Assembly (NCBI GenBank): GCA_023417735.1
Contig: JAEZEK010000480.1
Coordinates: 1 to 9,689, forward strand
Source: Pseudomonadota bacterium
Lineage (GTDB): Bacteria > Pseudomonadota > Alphaproteobacteria > Rhizobiales > Afifellaceae
Length of the DNA: 9,689 bases
Direction: 5' to 3'
Below are positions 1 to 6,112 of the stretch, piece by piece. Below the pieces are notes generated by a model. It saw only the letters and a list, made by a program, of their open reading frames with translations. It searched no databases and was not told where the DNA came from. The position numbers were made by a program, and so were the translations under genes. Position 1 is the first letter of the stretch. Each line of letters begins with the position of its first letter.

Positions 1-8
1 GCCTGGAC

Positions 9-566
9 GTGCTCGCCGCGGCCGCGGAGGCGCAGCCCGCGCAGATCGCGATCCGCGCGGGCGAGGCCCGGGACGTTCCCGCCGTCGCGGCCATCTACCG
101 CCACGCCGTCCTGACCGGCACGGCCTCCTTCGAGATCGAGCCGCCGGACGAGGCGGAGATGCTGCGCCGGCGCGAGGCTGTCGTGTCGGGCGGGCATCCG
201 TACCTGGTCGCGGAATGCGGGCCGATCCTCGTCGGCTATGCTTATGCCGGCCCGTACCGGCCGCGACCGGCCTACCGGAACACCGTCGAGAGCTCGATCT
301 ACGTCCACCCCGAATGGCACGGCCGCGGCGCCGGACGGATGCTGCTTTCGGCGCTGCTGGCGGCGGCGGAGGAGCGCGGCTTCAGGCAGATCGTCGCCGT
401 CATCGGCGATTCCGGGAACGAGGCCTCGATCGCGCTTCACGCGGCGCTCGGCTTCGCCCATGCCGGCATCCTCCGCTCCGTCGGGTGGAAGCACGGCCGC
501 TGGCTCGATTCCGTCCTGATGCAGCGCGCGCTCGGGTCCGGGGACGCGACCCCGCCCGCCCGTTGA
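9..566 (+). CDS. GNAT N-acetyltransferase, phosphinothricin/methionine sulfone acetyltransferase family
   Basis: This is a 185-residue GCN5-related acetyltransferase that should move an acetyl group from acetyl-CoA to the amino group of a small molecule. Relatives (Pat/MddA/YncA type) act on phosphinothricin, methionine sulfone or sulfoximine in the cytosol. The N-terminal GNAT strand is IAIRAGEARDVPAVAAIY (about residues 13-30). The acetyl-CoA loop is GRGAG at 105-109, preceded by SIYVHPEWH. The family's C-terminal signature follows: IGDSGNEASIALHAALGF (about 132-149) and GRWLDSVLMQ (163-172). The chosen start is the GTG at 9, but the frame is open to the left edge and the first dozen Ala-rich residues precede the usual family start, so the true start may lie outside the window. 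No ribosome binding site can be assessed. The gene converges on the MFS gene with 17 bases between stops. The exact substrate cannot be told from sequence. Confidence 0.85.
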   Translation: MLAAAAEAQPAQIAIRAGEARDVPAVAAIYRHAVLTGTASFEIEPPDEAEMLRRREAVVSGGHPYLVAECGPILVGYAYAGPYRPRPAYRNTVESSIYVHPEWHGRGAGRMLLSALLAAAEERGFRQIVAVIGDSGNEASIALHAALGFAHAGILRSVGWKHGRWLDSVLMQRALGSGDATPPAR

Positions 567-581
567 TCGCCCTCGGCGGGG
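550..581. terminator. possible GC-rich hairpin between convergent genes
   Basis: The seven bases CCCCGCC at 550-556 pair perfectly with GGCGGGG at 575-581 across an 18-base loop. The hairpin spans the stop codon of the acetyltransferase gene and ends just before the stop of the convergent MFS gene, where a two-way terminator would be expected. There is no T tract on either side and such stems are common by chance at this G+C, so the call is weak. Confidence 0.22.
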
Positions 582-583
582 CC

Positions 584-1822
584 TCAGACCCGGCCGCTCA
601 GGTGGCGCGCCCGCCGCAGCTCGGGGAAGGCCCACGCCCAGAGGCCGGCGACGGCCATCGTGCCCATCCCGCCCAAGGCGACCGCGGCCTTGGTGCCGAT
701 GAGCGCCGCCATGACGCCGGCCCGGAACTCCCCGAGTTCGTTCGAGGCGCCGATGAAGACGGCGTTCACGGCATTGACGCGGCCGCGCACGGAATCCGGA
801 GTCCAGAGCTGGACCAGCGTCTGCCGGATGTAGACGCTCACCATGTCGGCCGCGCCCATGAACAGGAGCGCGAGGATCGACAGCCAGGGCACGACGGAGA
901 AGCCGAAGATGGTGACGAACAGCCCGAACAGGCCCACGAACAGGAACATCTTCAGCCCCGCATGATCCCGGATCGGATGCGTGGCGAGCCAGACGGCCAT
1001 CAGAATCGCGCCGACCCCCGGCGCTGCCCGCAACAGGCCGAGGCCCCCGGGGCCGAGATCGAGGATGTCGCGCGCGTAGATCGGCATGAGCGCCTTCGCG
1101 CCGCCGAGCAGGACGGCGAAGAGGTCGAGCGACATCGCGCCGAGCACGACCTTCTCGCGCCAGATGTAGCGGAAACCGGCGCTGAGCGCCTCCCAGCTCA
1201 CAGGCTCCGGCGTTCGGCGCTGGCCCAGGCGCGGGATGAAACGGACGAGCACACCCGCGCCGACGAAGAGCGCGAGCGCCGAGGCGAAGGCCGCCTCGCC
1301 GGCGAGCCCGTAGAGGAGACCGCCCGCCACGGGCCCCGCGATGTTGGCGATCTGGTTCGACGAGGAGTTCCAGGCGATCGCGCTCGCGAGATGCTCCGGC
1401 GGCACGAGGTTCGGCAGCAGCGATTGCGCGGCCGGCGTGTAGAAGGCCCGCGCCGTGCCGAAGACCGCAAGCACGGCGAAGATCAGCCGGACGTCCCGCA
1501 CGTCCTCCATGAGGAAGAGCAGGAGCGCAGCGGCGCAGAGCCCCTCCACCGTCAGGCACAGTGCCATGATCGTGCGCCGCCGGTACCGGTCGGCGACCGC
1601 GCCCGTGGCGAGCACGAGGAGGAGCGACGGCAGGAACTGGACGAGCCCCACCATGCCGAGGTCGAACGGGTTGCGCGTGATGTCGTAGACGTGCCAGCCG
1701 ACCGCGACGCTCAGGACCTGGACCCCGAAGGCCGCCGCGATGCGCGAGATCCAGTAGCGGACGAAACCGGAATGGCTGAACACCACCCAGCGTTCGTCGG
1801 GCGCCTCTGCGGGTGCGGGCAT
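584..1822 (-). CDS. MFS exporter, EntS-like (MFS_3) family
   Basis: This 412-residue inner-membrane protein of the major facilitator superfamily probably exports a small molecule by proton antiport. It most resembles the MFS_3 group, which includes the enterobactin exporter EntS. The hydrophobic pattern fits about 12 membrane segments in two halves. The MFS motif A is seen as GAVADRYRRR at 74-83, in the loop between segments 2 and 3. The C-terminal stretch TPDSVRGRVNAVNAVFIGAS (341-360) is typical of the group and corresponds to the motif A repeat in the second half. Start is the ATG at 1822. No good Shine-Dalgarno sequence is visible before it. A TATAGC element at 1871-1876 (minus strand) could be a -10, but no -35 is evident. 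No siderophore genes lie nearby, so the substrate is unknown. Confidence 0.85.
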   Translation of the reverse strand: MPAPAEAPDERWVVFSHSGFVRYWISRIAAAFGVQVLSVAVGWHVYDITRNPFDLGMVGLVQFLPSLLLVLATGAVADRYRRRTIMALCLTVEGLCAAALLLFLMEDVRDVRLIFAVLAVFGTARAFYTPAAQSLLPNLVPPEHLASAIAWNSSSNQIANIAGPVAGGLLYGLAGEAAFASALALFVGAGVLVRFIPRLGQRRTPEPVSWEALSAGFRYIWREKVVLGAMSLDLFAVLLGGAKALMPIYARDILDLGPGGLGLLRAAPGVGAILMAVWLATHPIRDHAGLKMFLFVGLFGLFVTIFGFSVVPWLSILALLFMGAADMVSVYIRQTLVQLWTPDSVRGRVNAVNAVFIGASNELGEFRAGVMAALIGTKAAVALGGMGTMAVAGLWAWAFPELRRARHLSGRV

Positions 1823-1904
1823 CGGGTCTGACCAGGATCAGCGGGCGGGGCCGGAGCCGGCGGGAAGACGGCTATAGCACGGAACCGGCGCGCGCGATCC
1901 TGCC

Positions 1905-1920
1905 CGCCGGGCGCCCGGCG
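1905..1920. repeat. perfect 16-bp GC palindrome in the hicB-MFS intergenic region
   Basis: The bases CGCCGGGC at 1905-1912 are followed directly by their exact reverse complement GCCCGGCG at 1913-1920. The palindrome lies 117 bases downstream of the hicB stop and 83 bases upstream of the MFS start, in the 214-base gap 1823-2036. That gap holds no convincing gene. Its only other notable element is GCTATAGC at 1871-1878, a -10-like site for the MFS gene. The palindrome could be an operator or the base of a terminator, but it consists only of G and C and may be chance. Confidence 0.45.
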
Positions 1921-2036
1921 AAGCCGTTCGCGGGCACTGACGATGGTGGAAGGACGCTCGGCGGAGGCTCACTCGACGCAGGGCCATGTGGCGCGAGGTT
2001 GCTCGTCCTCCGGCCGGTCCGCGGTGCCAGGCGCGC

Positions 2037-2366
2037 TCACCTGGCGGCGCGGTCGAGCACCTCTTCGGCCCATTGGTTCAGGCTCTTCCCCGACAGTTCG
2101 GCCGCCAGCGCGGCGCGGCGATGCACGTCGGGGCTGACCCGGAACATCATCTTGCCGGAGTACGGCTTCTGTGGGTCCTTGCCGGCCTTGACGCAAACCG
2201 CGAGGTAATCGTCGACCACCTCGTGGAAGGCCGCCTTCAGACCGGCGACCGTATCCGCGTGGAACCCGACCACGTCGGTGATCCCCGCGATCCTTCCGAC
2301 GAGGAGTTCGTCCTCCTCGTCGAATTCGATCCGGGCCGAATAGCCCCGATAGCTCATTGTGTTCAT
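2037..2366 (-). CDS. hicB: HicB-family antitoxin
   Basis: This 109-residue protein is the antitoxin of a HicAB type II toxin-antitoxin pair. It should bind and neutralise the HicA mRNA interferase and repress its own operon. Residues 4-65 (MSYRGYSARIEFDEEDELL onward) match the HicB fold that blocks the toxin. Residues 70-109, with GKMMFRVSPDVHRRAALAAE and KSLNQWAEEVL, form a ribbon-helix-helix DNA-binding tail of the kind found in longer HicB proteins. The ATG at 2366 overlaps the hicA stop as ATGA, which implies translational coupling, and GGGGTG sits about eight bases upstream. A second ATG at 2357 is an alternative start. The gene follows hicA, the usual order in this family. A longer reading starting at 2552 in the same frame is only an out-of-frame overlap with hicA. 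Confidence 0.88.
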   Translation of the reverse strand: MNTMSYRGYSARIEFDEEDELLVGRIAGITDVVGFHADTVAGLKAAFHEVVDDYLAVCVKAGKDPQKPYSGKMMFRVSPDVHRRAALAAELSGKSLNQWAEEVLDRAAR

Positions 2367-2557
2367 GGCTTCACCCCGATCTCGATGAGGAAAGCGCGGG
2401 CATCGCGGACCTGATAGCGCTTCGCTTCCTTGGGCGGGTGAGGCCGGTGAAATGTTGCGATGACGCCTTCCTTCTCGAACCGGACCCGCGACCCGCTCCC
2501 CTCGATCAGCCGCGCGCCGGCGGCTATCAGCAAGCCCTCGATGTCGGACCACGCCAT
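2363..2557 (-). CDS. hicA: HicA-family mRNA interferase toxin (start uncertain)
   Basis: This 64-residue HicA-type toxin should have the small dsRNA-binding-like fold that cleaves mRNA until bound by HicB. Visible parts are helix SDIEGLLIAAGA (4-15), strands IEGSGSRVRFEKEGVIATF (18-36), the subfamily signature FHRPHP (36-41) and a final helix. The usual GSHH histidine is absent (GSRV instead); the histidines of FHRPHP are the only ones. The first ATG is at 2557, but the frame continues upstream with sequence that fits the family's longer N-terminus: NSKHRRTLIAIFRDPVSGS, read from 2614 down to 2558. The codon where the start is expected (2617-2615) is GTA, not a start codon. No ATG, GTG or TTG lies between it and the in-frame stop at 2665-2663. 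The toxin may therefore be shortened to 64 residues, or start at an unusual codon. It has no clear Shine-Dalgarno before 2557. Confidence 0.82.
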   Translation of the reverse strand: MAWSDIEGLLIAAGARLIEGSGSRVRFEKEGVIATFHRPHPPKEAKRYQVRDARAFLIEIGVKP

Positions 2558-2597
2558 CGAACCAGAGACCGGGTCTCGGAAGATCGCTATCAGCGTT

Positions 2598-2670
2598 CGC
2601 CTGTGCTTGCTGTTTACGCTAGCATGACAGGCGCTCGTGCACGCCGGCGCAAGCAGAATAAGCTAGCATG
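2598..2670 (-). repeat. imperfect 29-bp direct repeat upstream of hicA
   Basis: Read on the minus strand, two copies begin at 2670 and 2626, 44 bases apart. Both open with the identical nine bases CATGCTAGC (core GCTAGC is a palindrome) and end with GGCG. Over 29 positions 21 agree, and most mismatches are A in one copy against T in the other. The copies flank and overlap the candidate hicA promoter, and the downstream copy runs into the hicA reading frame. HicB proteins with ribbon-helix-helix tails bind repeats near their own promoter, so this may be the operator. That link is inference. Confidence 0.5.
2624..2652 (-). promoter_or_regulatory. candidate hicAB promoter
   Basis: On the minus strand TTGCGC (2652-2647) is followed after 17 bases by TGTCAT (2629-2624), a four-of-six match to a -10 element. 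The same TTGCGC with 17-base spacing occurs in the stronger aroQ promoter of this window. Transcription would start near 2617, almost on the GTA codon discussed under hicA. This is a weak call by eye. Confidence 0.3.
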
Positions 2671-2684
2671 TCGCCCGGGTGGGG

Positions 2685-3371
2685 TCAGGATGATGGCGCG
2701 AGCGCCTGCAGGACCGCTGCGCCGGGCACCGGCTCGCCGGCCGCGTCCTCCGGGAACGAGCGGAAGTCGGCGGCGCCGGCGAGCGCCGCCTGCAGCCTTT
2801 CGTAATAGACCGCCCGCGGCACCTCCTCCGTCCCGAACTGTTCCAGATGCTCGGTCACGAACTGCGTGTCGAGAAGGCGGAACCGGCCGCGCTTCAGGCG
2901 GCCGACAAGATGGACGAGCGCCACCTTCGAGGCGTCGCGCTCGTTCGAGAACATGCTCTCCCCGAAGAAGGCGGCACCGAGCTTCACGCCGTAGAGCCCG
3001 CCGACGAGGCGCCCGTCCCGCCACGCCTCGACGGTATGCACGTGGCCGGCATCGAACAGGCTGCCGTAGAGCCGCCGGATCGGCTGATTGATCCAGGTCG
3101 AGCGCCGGCCCGGGCGCGGTGCCGCGCAGGCGTCGATCACCGCGTCGAAATCGGTGTCGATCGTGATCGCGAACCGGTCGGAGCGCACGGTGCGGGCGAG
3201 CCGCTTCGGCAGATGGAAGTTCTCCAGCGGGAGAACGCCGCGATCGGTCGGCTCCACCCAGAAGAGGTTCGGGTCGTCGGCCGAATCGGCCATCGGGAAG
3301 ATGCCGCAGGCATAGGCCCTCAGCACGAGTTCGGGCGTGATCTCCAGAACGAGGTCGGAGCGCCTCGCCAC
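2685..3371 (-). CDS. aat: leucyl/phenylalanyl-tRNA-protein transferase
   Basis: This 228-residue cytosolic enzyme transfers Leu or Phe from aminoacyl-tRNA to proteins with N-terminal Arg or Lys, marking them for ClpS/ClpAP breakdown (bacterial N-degron pathway). Family landmarks appear in order: [18 protein letters not shown] (11-28), FWVEP (37-41), [19 protein letters not shown] (124-142) and [11 protein letters not shown] (166-176). Glu138 in GESMFS and Asp168 in LLDTQ match the catalytic residues known from the E. coli enzyme. The start is GTG at 3371, five bases past the accC stop; an ATG overlapping that stop is in another frame. It is the last gene of the aroQ-accB-accC-aat operon and is probably translationally coupled to accC. 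In many Rhizobiales a DUF2155 gene and an NDUFA12 homologue follow aat; here hicAB follows instead. Confidence 0.96.
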   Translation of the reverse strand: MARRSDLVLEITPELVLRAYACGIFPMADSADDPNLFWVEPTDRGVLPLENFHLPKRLARTVRSDRFAITIDTDFDAVIDACAAPRPGRRSTWINQPIRRLYGSLFDAGHVHTVEAWRDGRLVGGLYGVKLGAAFFGESMFSNERDASKVALVHLVGRLKRGRFRLLDTQFVTEHLEQFGTEEVPRAVYYERLQAALAGAADFRSFPEDAAGEPVPGAAVLQALAPSS

Positions 3372-3375
3372 GGCA

Positions 3376-4737
3376 TCAGGCCCCTTCGGCTTCGCCGCTC
3401 CGCTCCGCCAGGTAGCGTTCCAGCCAGCGGATGTCGTAGGCGCCCGCCACGATGTCCGGCTCCTGGACGAGGTCGCGGAAGAGCGGGATCGTCGTCTGGA
3501 TGCCGTCCACGACGAATTCGTCGAGCGCGCGGCGGAGCCGGCTGAGGCATTCCTCGCGCGTCCGGCCGTGCACGATGAGCTTGCCGATCAGGCTGTCGTA
3601 ATAGGGCGGGATCGAATAGCCCTGATAGACGCCGGAATCGACGCGCACGCCGAGCCCGCCCGGCGGATGGAAATAGGTGATGCGGCCCGGCGAAGGCGCG
3701 AAGGTGTGTGGGTTCTCCGCGTTGATCCGGCATTCGATGGCGTGACCGGAGAACGTCACGTCCTCCTGCTTCACCGAGAGCTTCGAGCCCGACGCCACGC
3801 GGAGTTGCTCCACCACCAGGTCGATGCCCGTGATCGCCTCCGTCACCGGGTGCTCGACCTGCAGGCGCGTATTCATCTCGATGAAGTAGAACTCGCCGTT
3901 CTCGTACAGGAACTCCACCGTGCCCGCGCCGGAATAGCCGAGATCGGCCATCGCGCCGGCGACGGTCCGGCCGATCCGGACGCGCTCCTCGGGGCTGAGC
4001 GCCGGCGACGGCGCCTCCTCCCAGACCTTCTGGTGGCGGCGCTGGAGCGAGCAGTCGCGCTCGCCGAGATGGATGGCGCTGCCCTGCCCGTCGCCGAGCA
4101 CCTGGACCTCGATGTGGCGCGGCCGGCCGAGATATTTCTCGATGTAGACCGCGTCGTCGCCGAAGGCCGAGCGCGCCTCCGACTTCGCGGTGGCGAGCGC
4201 GCGCTCGAGATTCGCCTCCGTCTCGGCCACCTTCATGCCGCGGCCGCCGCCGCCCGCAGCCGCCTTGATGAGGACCGCATAGCCGATCTCGGCCGCCAGC
4301 CGGCGCGCCTCGGCCTCGTCGCGCACGGCGCCCTGCGATCCCGGCACGACCGGAATGCCGAGGCGGACGGCGGTCTCCTTGGCCTGGATCTTGTCGCCCA
4401 TGATGCGGATGTGCTCGGCGGACGGGCCGATGAACCGGATCCCGTGCGCCTCCAGGATGTCGGCGAAGCGGGCGTTCTCCGACAGGAAGCCGTAGCCCGG
4501 ATGTACGGCGTCCGCGCCGGTGATCTCGCAGGCCGACACGATCCGCGGGATGTTCAGATAGCTCTCGCTCGCCGAAGGCGGCCCGATGCAGACGCTCTCG
4601 TCGGCGAGGCGGACGTGCATCGCGTTCGCGTCCGCGGTCGAATGCACCGCGACCGTCTGGATGCCGAGCTCCTTGCAGGCCCTGAGGACCCGCAGCGCGA
4701 TCTCGCCGCGATTGGCGATGAGGACCTTGGAGAACAT
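3376..4737 (-). CDS. accC: acetyl-CoA carboxylase, biotin carboxylase subunit
   Basis: This 453-residue ATP-grasp enzyme uses ATP and bicarbonate to carboxylate the biotin held by AccB, the first half-reaction of acetyl-CoA carboxylase in fatty acid synthesis. The N-terminal domain opens with [18 protein letters not shown]. The ATP-binding parts are GDK with Lys116, [13 protein letters not shown] with Lys158, His208 in RHIEVQV, and [11 protein letters not shown] with His235 and Lys237. The metal and biotin site includes Glu275, Glu287 and Asn289, with Arg291 in [11 protein letters not shown] and Arg337 in CRINAENP. All expected catalytic residues are present and the length is normal (E. coli 449). 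The ATG at 4737 lies 16 bases after the accB stop. Trp239 stands where E. coli has Val. The carboxyltransferase subunits AccA and AccD are not in this window. Confidence 0.98.
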   Translation of the reverse strand: MFSKVLIANRGEIALRVLRACKELGIQTVAVHSTADANAMHVRLADESVCIGPPSASESYLNIPRIVSACEITGADAVHPGYGFLSENARFADILEAHGIRFIGPSAEHIRIMGDKIQAKETAVRLGIPVVPGSQGAVRDEAEARRLAAEIGYAVLIKAAAGGGGRGMKVAETEANLERALATAKSEARSAFGDDAVYIEKYLGRPRHIEVQVLGDGQGSAIHLGERDCSLQRRHQKVWEEAPSPALSPEERVRIGRTVAGAMADLGYSGAGTVEFLYENGEFYFIEMNTRLQVEHPVTEAITGIDLVVEQLRVASGSKLSVKQEDVTFSGHAIECRINAENPHTFAPSPGRITYFHPPGGLGVRVDSGVYQGYSIPPYYDSLIGKLIVHGRTREECLSRLRRALDEFVVDGIQTTIPLFRDLVQEPDIVAGAYDIRWLERYLAERSGEAEGA

Positions 4738-4753
4738 CAGCCGTGCCGCCGGC

Positions 4754-5230
4754 TCACTCGATGACCATCAGCGGCTCGCCGTACTCGACCGGCTGCCCGT
4801 CCTCCACCAGGATCGCGACGACCTTGCCCGACTTTGTCGCCGTCACCTCGTTCATGTGCTTCATCGCCTCCACGATGAGGATGGTCTGGCCGACGGAGAC
4901 GGGCTCGCCGACCTCCACGAAGGGCCGCGCGTCCGGCGAGGCGGCGCGGTAGCAGGTGCCGACCATCGGCGAGGCGATGACGCCTGGATGCTTGGCGAGA
5001 TCCGGCGGCTCGAGGGCCGCGGCCTCCTCCATCGTGTCCTCGGAAGGCAGCGGCCGGGCGGCCGGCATCGCGGCAGGCACGTAATGCGCCTGCATCTGCG
5101 GCGCGCCGCGCGAGACGCGGATGCGGAAATCGTCCTGCTCGATCTCGATCTCGGCGAGGTCGGTCTCGCGCAGCAGCGCCGCCAGGTCGCGGATGAGGTC
5201 CTTGTCGATGCCGTGCTTGGAATGGGCCAT
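4754..5230 (-). CDS. accB: acetyl-CoA carboxylase, biotin carboxyl carrier protein
   Basis: This 158-residue carrier protein swings carboxybiotin between AccC and the AccAD carboxyltransferase. The N-terminal helix-rich part (1-45, [20 protein letters not shown]) is typical of AccB. A Pro/Ala-rich linker at about 50-80 joins it to the C-terminal biotinyl domain, starting near [20 protein letters not shown]. Biotin should be attached to Lys124 in EAMKHMNE; His after the lysine is less usual than Leu or Val. The domain contains the thumb-like insertion region [12 protein letters not shown] seen in AccB proteins. A GGAG Shine-Dalgarno lies 11 bases before the ATG, within the 15-base gap after aroQ. 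It sits between aroQ and accC in one operon. Confidence 0.97.
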   Translation of the reverse strand: MAHSKHGIDKDLIRDLAALLRETDLAEIEIEQDDFRIRVSRGAPQMQAHYVPAAMPAARPLPSEDTMEEAAALEPPDLAKHPGVIASPMVGTCYRAASPDARPFVEVGEPVSVGQTILIVEAMKHMNEVTATKSGKVVAILVEDGQPVEYGEPLMVIE

Positions 5231-5245
5231 CTTGATGTGCGCTCC

Positions 5246-5683
5246 TCAGGCCGTCCGCAGCGCGACGAGCGCGTCGACGGCGAGCAGGTAGGAATGGACG
5301 CCGAAGCCGCAGATCACCCCGCGCGCCACCGGCGAGATCGTCGAATGGTGGCGGAAGGCTTCGCGCGCGAAGACGTTCGAAATGTGGACCTCGACCACCG
5401 GCGCATCGATGGAGCGAATCGCGTCGTGCAGCGCGATCGAGGTGTGGGTGTAGGCGCCGGCATTCAGCACCACGCCCGCCGAATCGTTCGCCGCATGCAG
5501 CCAGTCGACGAGTTCGCCCTCGTGATTCGACTGCCGGAACACGGCCCCGTAGCCGCGCGAGGCGGCGTGGTCCCTCACCAGCGATTCGATCTCGGAGAGC
5601 GTCTGCGCGCCATAGACGCCCGGCTCGCGAAGACCGAGGCGGTTGAGGTTCGGGCCGTTGAGGATGTGGATCGTGGGCGCCAT
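5246..5683 (-). CDS. aroQ: type II 3-dehydroquinate dehydratase
   Basis: This 145-residue enzyme converts 3-dehydroquinate to 3-dehydroshikimate in the shikimate pathway and should form a dodecamer. The flavodoxin-like start IHILNGPNLNRLGLREPGVY carries lid Arg19 and catalytic Tyr24. Other active-site residues are Asn74 and His80 in LNAGAYTHTSIALHDA, Glu98-His100 in EVHISN, and Arg111 in FRHHS. These match the residues described for the Mycobacterium tuberculosis enzyme with at most one residue of shift. Start is the ATG at 5683. No Shine-Dalgarno stands before it, but a good promoter lies about 40 bases upstream. It is the first gene of the aroQ-accB-accC-aat operon, an arrangement common in Rhizobiales. 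It is divergent from nrdJ. Confidence 0.97.
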   Translation of the reverse strand: MAPTIHILNGPNLNRLGLREPGVYGAQTLSEIESLVRDHAASRGYGAVFRQSNHEGELVDWLHAANDSAGVVLNAGAYTHTSIALHDAIRSIDAPVVEVHISNVFAREAFRHHSTISPVARGVICGFGVHSYLLAVDALVALRTA

Positions 5684-5724
5684 GAAGCGGTTCGGGCGAT
5701 GGGAAGCCGGCGCGCGGCGTCGGC

Positions 5725-5753
5725 CTTATAGGCCGCTTTGCCGCGGCGCGCAA
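5725..5753 (-). promoter_or_regulatory. promoter of the aroQ-accB-accC-aat operon
   Basis: On the minus strand TTGCGC (5753-5748) is followed after exactly 17 bases by TATAAG (5730-5725). Transcription should start near 5718, giving a leader of about 35 bases before the aroQ ATG. The -10 is framed by a 5-bp inverted repeat, CGGCC at 5721-5725 and GGCCG at 5731-5735. Position, spacing and an AT-rich -10 in otherwise GC-rich DNA make this the best promoter match in the window. Confidence 0.6.
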
Positions 5754-5767
5754 AGCGTTGTGCGCCG
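5744..5767. repeat. dyad overlapping the aroQ operon -35 element
   Basis: The arm CGGCGCGCAA (5744-5753) pairs with TTGTGCGCCG (5758-5767) across the four bases AGCG, with ten pairs of which one is G-T. It covers the whole -35 hexamer of the candidate aroQ promoter, a usual place for a repressor or activator site. No regulator could be assigned. Confidence 0.5.
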
Positions 5768-6005
5768 GCAACACCGGGAACCGATTCGGAACCGTCGGCG
5801 CTGCGGTCACCGCGCAGGCGCCTCCGTCGGCCGGACTTTTCCCCACTATACCCGCGCTTCTTGCCCAGTTCCGCCGCGCAGGCCGCAGGCGTTGACCGAA
5901 TCTCCCGGCCACGGTTAGCGTTCCCCTGCTCGCCGGCCGATGTCAGCCGGGAGCGCTCCTTCGGTCCCGATCTCCACTGCCGGCGCAGTCCCGAGCGGCT
6001 GCGCG

Positions 6006-6019
6006 AACGGTAAACCGTT
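6006..6019. repeat. 14-bp palindrome upstream of the NrdR boxes
   Basis: AACGGT (6006-6011), the centre AA (6012-6013) and ACCGTT (6014-6019) make a perfect inverted repeat with two central bases. It ends 11 bases before the first NrdR box. Its size and position suit a dimeric regulator acting on nrdJ, but it matches no operator I can name. Confidence 0.45.
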
Positions 6020-6030
6020 TCTTCACGTCT

Positions 6031-6046
6031 GACCTACATCTTGTGG
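6031..6046. promoter_or_regulatory. NrdR box 1 upstream of nrdJ
   Basis: GACCTACATCTTGTGG agrees with the known NrdR consensus acaCwAtATaTwGtgt at the inner C-T-A, A-T and T-T-G-T-G positions. NrdR is the Zn-ribbon/ATP-cone repressor of ribonucleotide reductase genes. Its centre lies 32 bp from that of box 2, matching the three-turn spacing typical of NrdR box pairs. The pairing raises confidence above that of the single site. Confidence 0.65.
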
Positions 6047-6074
6047 ACCGACGAATTCTGGAGCACCATATAAA
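6044..6074 (+). promoter_or_regulatory. candidate nrdJ promoter
   Basis: TATAAA at 6069-6074 is a good -10 element. The best -35 is TGGACC at 6044-6049, with a 19-base spacer that is longer than ideal. Transcription would start near 6081 and give a leader of about 149 bases. The overlap with NrdR box 2 supports the -10 assignment. Confidence 0.4.
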
Positions 6075-6078
6075 GCGA
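6063..6078. promoter_or_regulatory. NrdR box 2 upstream of nrdJ
   Basis: GCACCATATAAAGCGA matches the NrdR consensus at 11 of 16 positions by eye, including the central A-T-A-T-A and the conserved C and G. It covers the best -10-like element of nrdJ, so bound NrdR would block RNA polymerase. Together with box 1 it predicts repression of nrdJ when dATP is plentiful. The nrdR gene itself is not in this window. Confidence 0.68.
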
Positions 6079-6112
6079 TCCGGTCTAGACTGATCGAGTC
6101 GCACCAACGGAC

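Noticed and set aside
215..1831. A 538-codon plus-strand frame running through the acetyltransferase gene and opposite the MFS gene.
   Set aside because: It overlaps two genes with clear family motifs and has itself the composition of a shadow frame.
2037..2552. A longer HicB of 171 residues starting at 2552.
   Set aside because: The extra 62 residues overlap hicA out of frame and do not look like protein, while the ATGA overlap at 2366-2363 gives a natural start.
3372..3376. An ATG overlapping the accC stop as a start for aat.
   Set aside because: It is out of frame with the Aat protein and reads into a short shadow frame ending at 3320; the GTG at 3371 gives the family's normal N-terminus.
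3337..5731. Two long plus-strand open frames opposite accC, accB and aroQ (3337-4764 and 4586-5731).
   Set aside because: Both lie opposite well-identified genes and show only low-complexity Arg/Ala/Asp-rich sequence.
4737..5912. A 391-codon minus-strand frame overlapping accB, aroQ and the intergenic region.
   Set aside because: It runs out of frame over two well-identified genes and contains only Arg/Ala/Pro-rich sequence.
5892..5920. TTGACC at 5892-5897 as a -35 element for nrdJ.
   Set aside because: No acceptable -10 lies 16-18 bases downstream, and the site is more than 300 bases from the nrdJ start.
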